Assembly (NCBI GenBank): GCA_020026195.1
Contig: JAHHQW010000028.1
Span: 1 to 31,231 of the forward strand
Length of the DNA: 31,231 nucleotides
DNA from: Prevotella sp.
Lineage (GTDB): Bacteria > Bacteroidota > Bacteroidia > Bacteroidales > Bacteroidaceae
Reading direction: 5' to 3'
Under the pieces are notes generated by a model. That model was given only the letters and a program-made list of their open reading frames with translations, searched no databases and had not been told where the DNA came from. Both the position numbers and the translations under genes were made by a program. How positions within the stretch are numbered: position 1 is the first letter of the stretch; every line of letters starts with the position of its first letter. Positions 15,267-22,241 of this stretch are shown here, in pieces.

Positions 15267-15700
15267 ATCGCAAGGAAATAGAAATGTACTTTGAACGAAT
15301 GGAAGCCTTAAAAGCATTTATGGAGTCAAATTCTTTAGAGCATTTTCAGGAACAGATATTTAGAGTGAAGGATTTTCTAACACGTTTTGATTCGCTGGAT
15401 TCTCTTATCAAAGAATTGAGAATTATAGAGAATATGGCATATACGATCAAGGAATATCTGACCATCGATGAAGCTGCTCGTTTCCTAGGTGTATCGAAAA
15501 GTCAAGTTTACAAAATGACTTCGACAAAAGTCATTACAGTTTATAAGCCTACAGGAAAAGGAATCTACATTCAACGAGATGAACTTCTCAACTGGATAAA
15601 AAGGAATCCAATTCTTTCTAATGAAGAAATCGATAAGAAAGTAAATCTCAAGATTTTTGAGTTGGAACAAGAACGTCAACAAAAAGGTGATAAAAAATGA
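15263..15700 (+). CDS. Excisionase-type helix-turn-helix protein 2
   Basis: This 145-residue paralog of the preceding protein has the same plan: an N-terminal helical region (1-65), then an HTH_17-type domain (LTIDEAARFLGVSKSQVYKM, then DELLNWIKRNP) and a charged tail. The two share the pattern YK.TS.K.I..YKP.G.. in the recognition region, so they likely arose by duplication. It overlaps both neighbours by 4 bp (ATGA), giving a coupled HTH-HTH-ATPase unit. Expected role: excision factor or regulator acting with its partner. Confidence 0.85.
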   Translation: MNRKEIEMYFERMEALKAFMESNSLEHFQEQIFRVKDFLTRFDSLDSLIKELRIIENMAYTIKEYLTIDEAARFLGVSKSQVYKMTSTKVITVYKPTGKGIYIQRDELLNWIKRNPILSNEEIDKKVNLKIFELEQERQQKGDKK

Positions 15701-16776
15701 ATTCAGCATTAGATTTATACAACAATAGTAGAATCGATGAAGATAAGTACAAGAATCTTCTTGAGCATATTCGTCTAAATGTTACAGAGGAATATGAATT
15801 TCCACCAGAGATTGTCAAAGTCAATGGGACAACAATAGCGACATTGGGTAATTTCAGTGCGTCCACAGGCAAGCCTAAAAGTAAAAAGACCTTTAATGTT
15901 TCTGCTATTGTAGCATCAGCATTGTGCGGACACGAAGTATTGAAATATCGAACGATTCTTCCTCACGGGAAAGAACGGATTCTATATATCGATACAGAAC
16001 AAAGCAAGTGTCATTGTCATAAAGTTCTGGAACGTATTTTACGATTAGCCGGATTGCCTACTGACCGAGAAGATGACAGAATTATGTTCTTCGTTCTTCG
16101 AGAATACACGCCCGAGCAAAGATGCGATATTATCAGTTGGGCTTTACAGAAAGAGTCAGACATCGGATTGGTCGTGATAGATGGTATCAGAGATTTAATA
16201 CATGATATCAATTCTCCTAGTGAATCTTTGACGATTATCAATGATCTGATGAGATGGTCTAGTTATTACGACTTGCACATTCACACAGTACTGCATCAAA
16301 ACAAAGGCGATGACAATACTCGAGGACATATTGGAACCGAACTTAATAACAAAGCGGAAACTATTCTGCAGGTGTCAAAGCTGCCAGATAATCCCAACGT
16401 CAGTGAAGTCAAAGCTGTTCACATCAGAGACCGAGAGTTTGATCCATTTGCATTCTCTATTGGTGAAGATGCCCTTCCCCATCTTGTGGAGAATTATAAA
16501 TCTTCACAAGATAGGACACAAAGAGTATCATCTTTTATAGATATGAAAGAGTCTCAGCATAGGGAGGCTTTAAATCATGCATTTGAGGAAAAGCAAAACA
16601 TGGGATATCAGGAACTACTCGAGGCTCTAAGAGAAGGATATGCAAGTATCGGATATTCTCGGGGACGTAATACGATTGTGAAACTTTGCAAGTTCCTTAC
16701 TAATATGGAAATTCTGGTAAAAGAAGATACTGGATATCGGTATAATAAGGATTTCTCTATCCAAACAGCAGTTTAG
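15697..16776 (+). CDS. RepA-like AAA/RecA-fold ATPase
   Basis: This 359-residue protein resembles the AAA_25/RepA-like hexameric helicases of plasmids and mobile elements, which unwind DNA at an origin. The Walker A loop is STGKPKSKKTF at about residues 56-66. The usual second Gly of GxxxxGK[ST] is replaced by Lys. Walker B is LVVIDGIRD at about 158-166, and a later segment, LHIHTVLHQNKGDDNTRGHIG, matches the sensor/loop region of the family. The C-terminal 80 residues look like a winged-helix region. It is translationally coupled to the HTH gene before it and lies just upstream of the primase, fitting a replication module for the excised element. Confidence 0.82.
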   Translation: MNSALDLYNNSRIDEDKYKNLLEHIRLNVTEEYEFPPEIVKVNGTTIATLGNFSASTGKPKSKKTFNVSAIVASALCGHEVLKYRTILPHGKERILYIDTEQSKCHCHKVLERILRLAGLPTDREDDRIMFFVLREYTPEQRCDIISWALQKESDIGLVVIDGIRDLIHDINSPSESLTIINDLMRWSSYYDLHIHTVLHQNKGDDNTRGHIGTELNNKAETILQVSKLPDNPNVSEVKAVHIRDREFDPFAFSIGEDALPHLVENYKSSQDRTQRVSSFIDMKESQHREALNHAFEEKQNMGYQELLEALREGYASIGYSRGRNTIVKLCKFLTNMEILVKEDTGYRYNKDFSIQTAV

Positions 16777-16821
16777 TTTAGTTTGGGTATATATATAGGA
16801 TGGACTAAACCGAACAGTATT

Positions 16822-17709
16822 ATGAATATTCTAGAAGCAAAGCAAATTCGACTTGTGGACTATCTTTCCTTCCTTGGATATGAGGCAAAGAGAGTCTTGC
16901 GAGGTCAGTATTGGTATAATTCTCCGTTTAGAGATGAGAAGACTCCTTCATTCAAAGTGAATGATCACTTAAATGAATGGTACGATTTCGGCATCGCAGA
17001 AGGAGGAGATATAATAGAATTGGGAAAATTTCTGTATAAGACGAATGACGTTAGCATTGTGCTAAGCCAAATAGCCAAGCATGCAACCGTTGCTCCTCCT
17101 ATGAGAATAAAACCCCAGTCTGTTCAGGCTCCACCCATGGAGGATGTTATGTCTAATATTGAGATTCATGATTTGCACAATGTCGCCCTATTGTCTTATG
17201 TAAAATCCAGGATGGTTAATGTTGAAGTAGCCCAACGTTATTGTAAAGAGATTTACTATAACATGGGAAAGAAACGCTATTTTGCGATAGCCTTCGAGAA
17301 TCGTTCCAGAGGTCTTGAAGTCCGAAATGCATACTTCAAGGGTTGTATGAAGAATAAGGACATTACTTTACTTTACGTAAGTAGCTGTACTCATCAGGAA
17401 CACATTTGTATTTTTGAAGGCTTTATGGATTTTCTTTCCTATAAAACTTTGAAAAGGGCTGGTAATGATACAATATGTATAGCTGAGAATACGGATTTCC
17501 TTATTTTAAATTCAGTAAGCAACCTGAAGAAATGCCTAGAAGAGTTAGGAAAGTATTCCGTGATACATTGTTATCTGGACAACGATCTTGCTGGACAGAA
17601 AACAACAGAGACAATCAGAGGAATGTATGAGATTCGAGTAAAAGACGAATCGGTCCGTTATCAGAATTATAAGGATTTAAATGATTTTCTTAGAGGTAAA
17701 TTAATATAG
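16822..17709 (+). CDS. CHC2-Toprim DNA primase, zinc ligands missing
   Basis: This 295-residue protein has a DnaG-type N-terminal region, YNSPFRDEKTPSFKV followed by WYDFGIAEGGDIIELGKF, that aligns with the CHC2 zinc finger but lacks its Cys and His ligands. A Toprim domain follows: ICIFEGFMDFLSYKTL, then HCYLDNDLAGQKTTE and KDLNDFLRGK, with the conserved Glu and Asp residues. It would make primers for replication of the transferred or excised strand. An upstream TTG at 16783 is possible; the ATG at 16822 gives the normal N-terminus. It is followed by a strong terminator. Confidence 0.85.
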   Translation: MNILEAKQIRLVDYLSFLGYEAKRVLRGQYWYNSPFRDEKTPSFKVNDHLNEWYDFGIAEGGDIIELGKFLYKTNDVSIVLSQIAKHATVAPPMRIKPQSVQAPPMEDVMSNIEIHDLHNVALLSYVKSRMVNVEVAQRYCKEIYYNMGKKRYFAIAFENRSRGLEVRNAYFKGCMKNKDITLLYVSSCTHQEHICIFEGFMDFLSYKTLKRAGNDTICIAENTDFLILNSVSNLKKCLEELGKYSVIHCYLDNDLAGQKTTETIRGMYEIRVKDESVRYQNYKDLNDFLRGKLI

Positions 17710-17731
17710 CCTTATAATCTGCTTTTGTATT

Positions 17732-17764
17732 AAGGGATGACTTAAAAGGTCATCCCTTTTTTTG
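17732..17764 (+). terminator. Terminator after the primase gene
   Basis: AAGGGATGAC (17732-17741) pairs perfectly with GTCATCCCTT (17749-17758) with a 7-nt loop and runs into a tract of seven T. It separates the excision/replication module from the transfer operon. Confidence 0.88.
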
Positions 17765-17792
17765 TTGTTATTACTTATCGTAAAAGCGTCTC

Positions 17793-17930
17793 AAAGTATG
17801 ATATTAAAGTATGATTTTAAATATTTCATACTAAATAAACGACTAATGAGCTGATTTATGGAATAATATTTTAAATTTTCGAAAATATGATTTTTCTTTG
17901 CGCGAAAATAAAATCATAGTTAAAATCATA
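17793..17930. promoter_or_regulatory. Repeat-rich control region of the transfer operon
   Basis: The 9-mer TATGATTTT is present at 17810-17818 and 17886-17894, and its complement AAAATCATA at 17910-17918 and 17922-17930. The variant TATGATATT lies at 17797-17805. The first two copies sit in 13-bp tandem repeats, the last two in 12-bp tandem repeats. A weak -7-like TTTCTTTG (17893-17900) lies among them. This is the only sizeable gap before the tra genes, so it should hold their promoter and operators. No -33 element could be assigned. Confidence 0.6.
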
Positions 17931-17940
17931 TTCTAAAAAG

Positions 17941-18390
17941 ATGAATTCATACTTTATATTTGCAGTGGCCTTGACTGTCATCTATATCCTTTATTATGCG
18001 TTCATGATATTTAAAGATCTGAATACAAAGAAAGCAGAACGTAAAGATGATGTAGAAATCTTTGTTGTTGACCAAAAAGAAACTGATGAAGGCATCAATG
18101 TTACCGAAAGCGAAAGTGGATTCAGTATAGGTAACGAAGAGTACACTACAGAATATCTGGAACAAGATACAGAGTCTCCACCACATACAGAAACATCGAC
18201 TGAAGACGAACCACCGAAATCATCCGCAATCGAGAATCTTAAAACCATAGCGAAAGAAGAGTTGGACGAAGTTGAATCGTTCATGTCAGATTCTTACAAT
18301 AGCGAAGAACTATATAAAGCTATGCTCAATAAAGGAAAACTGTCAGGTCGTCCGGACCTAGATTGGAAACCTGTAATAAATGAATTATGA
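17941..18390 (+). CDS. Membrane-anchored acidic protein at the start of the transfer operon (149 aa)
   Basis: There is one N-terminal transmembrane helix (residues 4-24). A cytoplasmic or periplasmic acidic and Ser/Thr-rich linker follows (about 45-110), then a helical C-terminus (ENLKTIAKEELDEVESFMSD). I cannot assign a family. It occupies the position of the small genes that precede traE in CTnDOT-type operons (TraC/TraD region), but similarity to them cannot be claimed. Its stop overlaps the next start by 4 bp (ATGA). Confidence 0.75.
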   Translation: MNSYFIFAVALTVIYILYYAFMIFKDLNTKKAERKDDVEIFVVDQKETDEGINVTESESGFSIGNEEYTTEYLEQDTESPPHTETSTEDEPPKSSAIENLKTIAKEELDEVESFMSDSYNSEELYKAMLNKGKLSGRPDLDWKPVINEL

Positions 18391-18722
18391 GAGTCTTGCG
18401 ACTAAAATTTACTTTTTTGCTCATTGTGTGCCTGGTTCCTTCGGCCCTGTTTGCTAAGTGTGGCAGTGTAAATTATAGTTTGGGAGCGGATGCGTTAGCA
18501 TCAATGCATGACTATGTTGTGACTATGATGCTTTATGTTCTCTATCTATGCTACGCTATAGCAACAGTGGTTGGAATCATTGGAGCTCTTCAGATTACTA
18601 TCAAGATGCAGATTGGAGAAGATGGTGTGAAGAAAGCCGTATTGATGTTGTTTGGAGCTATCCTATTTATTATCGGTGCTTCTATTGTATTCCCTGCATT
18701 CTTTGGTTATAGAATTTGGTAA
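18387..18722 (+). CDS. TraE-like (DUF4134) membrane protein, first copy
   Basis: This 111-residue protein has a signal-like N-terminus (LLIVCLVPSALFA) and two transmembrane helices (about 45-68 and 82-106). The core LCYAIATVVGIIGAL, then VKKAVLMLFGAILF and PAFFG, matches the DUF4134/TraE pattern and the gene two doors down. The small two-helix layout resembles VirB2-type pilins. It differs from the second copy in having a Cys right after the signal region (AKCGSVN). It may be a minor pilin or accessory subunit; the duplication is clear but the division of labour is unknown. Confidence 0.75.
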   Translation: MRVLRLKFTFLLIVCLVPSALFAKCGSVNYSLGADALASMHDYVVTMMLYVLYLCYAIATVVGIIGALQITIKMQIGEDGVKKAVLMLFGAILFIIGASIVFPAFFGYRIW

Positions 18723-18754
18723 ATATTTTTTTCATGTAATTAATTTTAAAAACT

Positions 18755-19120
18755 ATGTTCAAGAAAATTAAACAAAAATTCAAACAGGCTTGTTCGAAGA
18801 AAAACCTGTGGGCTTTAGCCTTTATGTTGTTATTGGGTGGTGCTCCTGTTATGGCACAGACTACGGCTGGTGACTATGCAGCTGGTACTACAGCACTTAC
18901 CCAGGTTACCGAGGAAATCGTCAAATATGTTCCTATCGTCGTGAAACTTTGTTATGCAATTGCTGGTATCGTGGCCGTAGTTGGAGCAATCTCAGTATAT
19001 ATTGCGATGAACAATGAGGAACAGGATGTCAAGAAGAAGATCATGATGGTAGTCGGAGCTTGTATTTTCCTTATTGCTGCAGCACAGGCACTCCCACTCT
19101 TCTTTGGTATCGGAGGCTAA
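18755..19120 (+). CDS. traE: Conjugative transposon protein TraE (DUF4134), second copy
   Basis: This 121-residue protein has a basic N-terminus, a signal peptide cleaved at VMA|Q and two membrane helices around LCYAIAGIVAVVGAISVYI and VVGACIFLIAAAQALPLFFG. This is the typical TraE of Bacteroides conjugative transposons, thought to play the pilin (VirB2) role. It lies 32 bp after its paralog and 12 bp before traF. Confidence 0.85.
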   Translation: MFKKIKQKFKQACSKKNLWALAFMLLLGGAPVMAQTTAGDYAAGTTALTQVTEEIVKYVPIVVKLCYAIAGIVAVVGAISVYIAMNNEEQDVKKKIMMVVGACIFLIAAAQALPLFFGIGG

Positions 19121-19132
19121 TCTGCCATAAAT

Positions 19133-19438
19133 ATGACTGATATAAAAGAGAATAGCAAAGGCTATATCGATTATCCAATATTCAAGGGGTTGCAAAGACC
19201 TCTTGAATTTATGGGGGTTCAAGGTCGATACATTTATTGGGCAGCTGGAACTATCGGTGGTGCCATTGTTGGTTTCATTGTCGGTTATTGTGTGACCGGA
19301 TTTTTACTTGGACTCATTTTGCTTGTAATAATCTTAACCAGTGGTATTGCATTGATTCTCTTGAAGCAGCGTAAAGGTCTCCATACAAAACTTTCAAAGA
19401 AAGGTGTATTCATTTATGCCTATTCGAAGAAAATATAA
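19133..19438 (+). CDS. traF: Conjugative transposon protein TraF (DUF4133, VirB3-like)
   Basis: This 101-residue inner-membrane protein has the family's N-terminal YPIFKGLQRPLEFMGVQGRY, two hydrophobic helices (about 35-55 and 58-78) and a C-terminal basic tail with KGVFIY. VirB3-like subunits sit beside the VirB4 ATPase, and here traG follows, though after a 91-bp gap with a terminator-like hairpin. Confidence 0.88.
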   Translation: MTDIKENSKGYIDYPIFKGLQRPLEFMGVQGRYIYWAAGTIGGAIVGFIVGYCVTGFLLGLILLVIILTSGIALILLKQRKGLHTKLSKKGVFIYAYSKKI

Positions 19439-19445
19439 AAATAAA

Positions 19446-19521
19446 CCATGTGTAATACATGGCTGCATTGAATGTTGAACGTGGGTAGATCTGCTCTTTG
19501 GGCTTATCTACCCTATTTTTT
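19446..19521 (+). terminator. Intra-operon hairpins between traF and traG
   Basis: A small hairpin CCATGT/ACATGG (19446-19462) is followed by a strong one: GGGTAGAT (19483-19490) pairs with ATCTACCC (19506-19513). An inner GCTC/GGGC stem (19493-19503) lengthens the fold, and TATTTTTT follows. It has the form of an intrinsic terminator and ends 8 bp before the traG start. Partial termination could lower expression of the downstream genes relative to traE and traF. Confidence 0.7.
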
Positions 19522-19529
19522 CTTAATAA

Positions 19530-22241
19530 ATGGTTCTATACATCATACTTATATTTCTAGCAATCTGTCTTGGCATGGCTATTTCTGTTTATGCTTTTGG
19601 AACAGGAGGTAAGCGAAAGCATATCTTCCAGGATATTTATTATTCAATCGAAGATAATGCCGGTATCGGCGTGCTTTACACAAAGAAAGGTGAATATTCT
19701 GCGATTTTACAGATTGATAACCCTGTACAAAAATACTCAGCTAATATTGATGCTTATTATGAGTTTACCCATTTGTTGACAGGAGCTATGCAGATTCTAG
19801 GAGAAGGATATGCCATTCATAAGCAGGATATTTTCGTTCGTAAACAGTTTAAGGATGAAAACGAAGCCAATCAGGAGTTCCTAACCGAAGCCTATTTCAA
19901 ATATTTTGAAGGAAGAAATTTCACAGAAACATCATGTTACCTGACTATCACACAAGAAGCGAAAGGAAGTCGTTTGTTTTCATATGACAACAAGAAATGG
20001 AATGAGTTTTTGACCAAAATCAGAAAAGTCCATGACCTTTTCAGAGATGCCAAAGTCGGTGTCAGATACTTAAACAAGAAAGAGGCTAGTTTATATGTAG
20101 ATAGGTTCTTCGCCATGAATTTTAAAGATAAAATCTTCTCGATGACAAATTACAAAGTTGACGGAGATTCTATTGCCATGGGGGATCAGAAATGCAAGAT
20201 TTATAGTCTTGTTGATGTGGACCAGTGCAATCTTCCGTCGATAATAAGACCTTATAGGAATATTGAAGTAAATAACGTCAATATGCCAGTAGACCTTATG
20301 TCGGTAATAGACAGCGTACCTGCCCAGACCGTAGTATATAATCAAATTATCTATCTTCCTAACCAAAAGCGTGAGTTAGCAATGCTTGACAAAAAGAAGA
20401 ATCGCCATGCAAGCATTCCTAATCCAAGTAATCAGATTGCTGTGGAGGATATAAAACGTGTTCAGGAAGTAGTCGCTAGAGAGAATAAACAATTAACATA
20501 TACCCATTTCAATTTAGTAGTATCAGTACCAATCGACGCAGATGTTCAAAAATGTACTAATCATTTAGAAAACAGTTTCAGTCGTATGGGAATCCATATA
20601 TCAAAACAAGCTTATAACCAACTTGAACTCTTTGTTGGTTCATTTCCAGGAAATTGTTTCAGAATGAGTGAAGATTATGACCGTTTTCTCACTTTAGCTG
20701 ATGCAGCAGCTTGTCTAATGTATAAAGAGCACATTCAGCATAGTGAAACAACCCCACTTAAAATCTATTACACAGATAGACAAGGTGTTCCAGTTGCCAT
20801 TGATATCACCGGAAAAGAAGGCAAGCACAAATTGACAGATAATTCCAATTTCTTTTGTCTGGGTCCTAGTGGTAGTGGCAAGTCATTTCACATGAACTCT
20901 GTTGTACGTCAATTATACGAGCAGGGAACTGATGTCGTGATGGTAGATACCGGTAATTCATACGAAGGTCTATGTGAATATTTAGGAGGAAAGTACATTT
21001 CATATACTGAAGAACGTCCTGTGACTATGAATCCTTTTTTCATAAATAAGGAGGAATTCAACGTAGAAAAGATTGGTTTTCTAAAGAGTCTGATCCTTCT
21101 TATATGGAAAGGAAGTCAAGGCGTTGTTACAAAGACAGAAGAAAGATTAATCGAACAGACAATTACAGAATATTACGATGCCTATTTCAATGGCTTCGAT
21201 GGTTTTACCCCCACTCAGCATGAAGATCTATTCAAAAGCCTGTTGATTGATGATAGAAACTCAAATTCAGATTATACAAGTCCTGAATCTGAAAGAAAAA
21301 AACGTATTGAGGAAAGAATCAAGATGATTGAGAACAGGCGAATGAAACTGAAGGTTGAAAGTTTATCATTCAATTCATTCTATGAATACTCGATGCAAAG
21401 AATCCCTGATATCTGTGACGAAAATAATATTGTCGGAATAGACATCTATAATTTCAGTTTCATGATGAAAGTCTTTTATAGAGGTGGAATTCATGAAAAG
21501 ACTTTAAATGAAAACAGTGATGGTAGCTTGTTTAACGAGACATTTATAGTCTTTGAAATTGACAGTATCAAAGAAGATCCTATTCTATTCCCTCTGGTGA
21601 CTTTGATTATTATGGACGTATTTCTTCAGAAGATGAGAATCAAGAAGAATCGTAAGGTACTGGTAATTGAAGAAGCCTGGAAAGCTATTGCTTCCCCTCT
21701 TATGGCAGAATATATAAAATTCATGTATAAGACAGCTCGAAAGTTCTGGGCTAGTGTTGGAGTTGTTACGCAAGAAATTCAGGACATCATCGGTAGTGAA
21801 ATCGTAAAAGAAGCTATTATCAATAATTCTGATGTAGTCATGCTTTTGGACCAGAACAAGTTCAAAGAGAGGTTCGATAGCATTAAAGCCATATTAGGTC
21901 TGACCGACGTTGATTGCAAAAAGATCTTCACCATCAATAGACTTGAGAATAAGAATGGAAGAAGCTTCTTCAGAGAAGTCTTCATTCGTCGTGGTACAAC
22001 AAGCGATGTCTACGGTGTAGAGGAGCCACATGAATGCTATATGACCTATACAACAGAAAGAGCTGAAAAGGAAGCTTTGAAGCTGTATAAAGCAGAGTTG
22101 AAATGCAGTCACCAAGAAGCCATTACCGCATATTGCCGTGACTGGGACGCAAGCGGAATAAGCCTACCCTTGCCATTCGCACAGAAAGTCAATGAAACAG
22201 GGCATGTTTTAAATCTCCAGAAAACGAATACAATTCAATGA
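19530..22241 (+). CDS. traG: Conjugation system ATPase TraG (VirB4-like)
   Basis: This 903-residue ATPase would power assembly of the transfer channel on the inner membrane. It has an N-terminal membrane helix (1-22), a VirB4-type N-terminal domain, Walker A GPSGSGKS at 445-452, Walker B VLVIEEAW at about 709-716 and the following TQEIQDI segment typical of the family. Length is normal for TraG of Bacteroides elements. Its stop overlaps the next gene by 4 bp (ATGA). There is no coupling-protein character, so it should not be confused with the TraG of F-type plasmids. Confidence 0.95.
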   Translation: MVLYIILIFLAICLGMAISVYAFGTGGKRKHIFQDIYYSIEDNAGIGVLYTKKGEYSAILQIDNPVQKYSANIDAYYEFTHLLTGAMQILGEGYAIHKQDIFVRKQFKDENEANQEFLTEAYFKYFEGRNFTETSCYLTITQEAKGSRLFSYDNKKWNEFLTKIRKVHDLFRDAKVGVRYLNKKEASLYVDRFFAMNFKDKIFSMTNYKVDGDSIAMGDQKCKIYSLVDVDQCNLPSIIRPYRNIEVNNVNMPVDLMSVIDSVPAQTVVYNQIIYLPNQKRELAMLDKKKNRHASIPNPSNQIAVEDIKRVQEVVARENKQLTYTHFNLVVSVPIDADVQKCTNHLENSFSRMGIHISKQAYNQLELFVGSFPGNCFRMSEDYDRFLTLADAAACLMYKEHIQHSETTPLKIYYTDRQGVPVAIDITGKEGKHKLTDNSNFFCLGPSGSGKSFHMNSVVRQLYEQGTDVVMVDTGNSYEGLCEYLGGKYISYTEERPVTMNPFFINKEEFNVEKIGFLKSLILLIWKGSQGVVTKTEERLIEQTITEYYDAYFNGFDGFTPTQHEDLFKSLLIDDRNSNSDYTSPESERKKRIEERIKMIENRRMKLKVESLSFNSFYEYSMQRIPDICDENNIVGIDIYNFSFMMKVFYRGGIHEKTLNENSDGSLFNETFIVFEIDSIKEDPILFPLVTLIIMDVFLQKMRIKKNRKVLVIEEAWKAIASPLMAEYIKFMYKTARKFWASVGVVTQEIQDIIGSEIVKEAIINNSDVVMLLDQNKFKERFDSIKAILGLTDVDCKKIFTINRLENKNGRSFFREVFIRRGTTSDVYGVEEPHECYMTYTTERAEKEALKLYKAELKCSHQEAITAYCRDWDASGISLPLPFAQKVNETGHVLNLQKTNTIQ

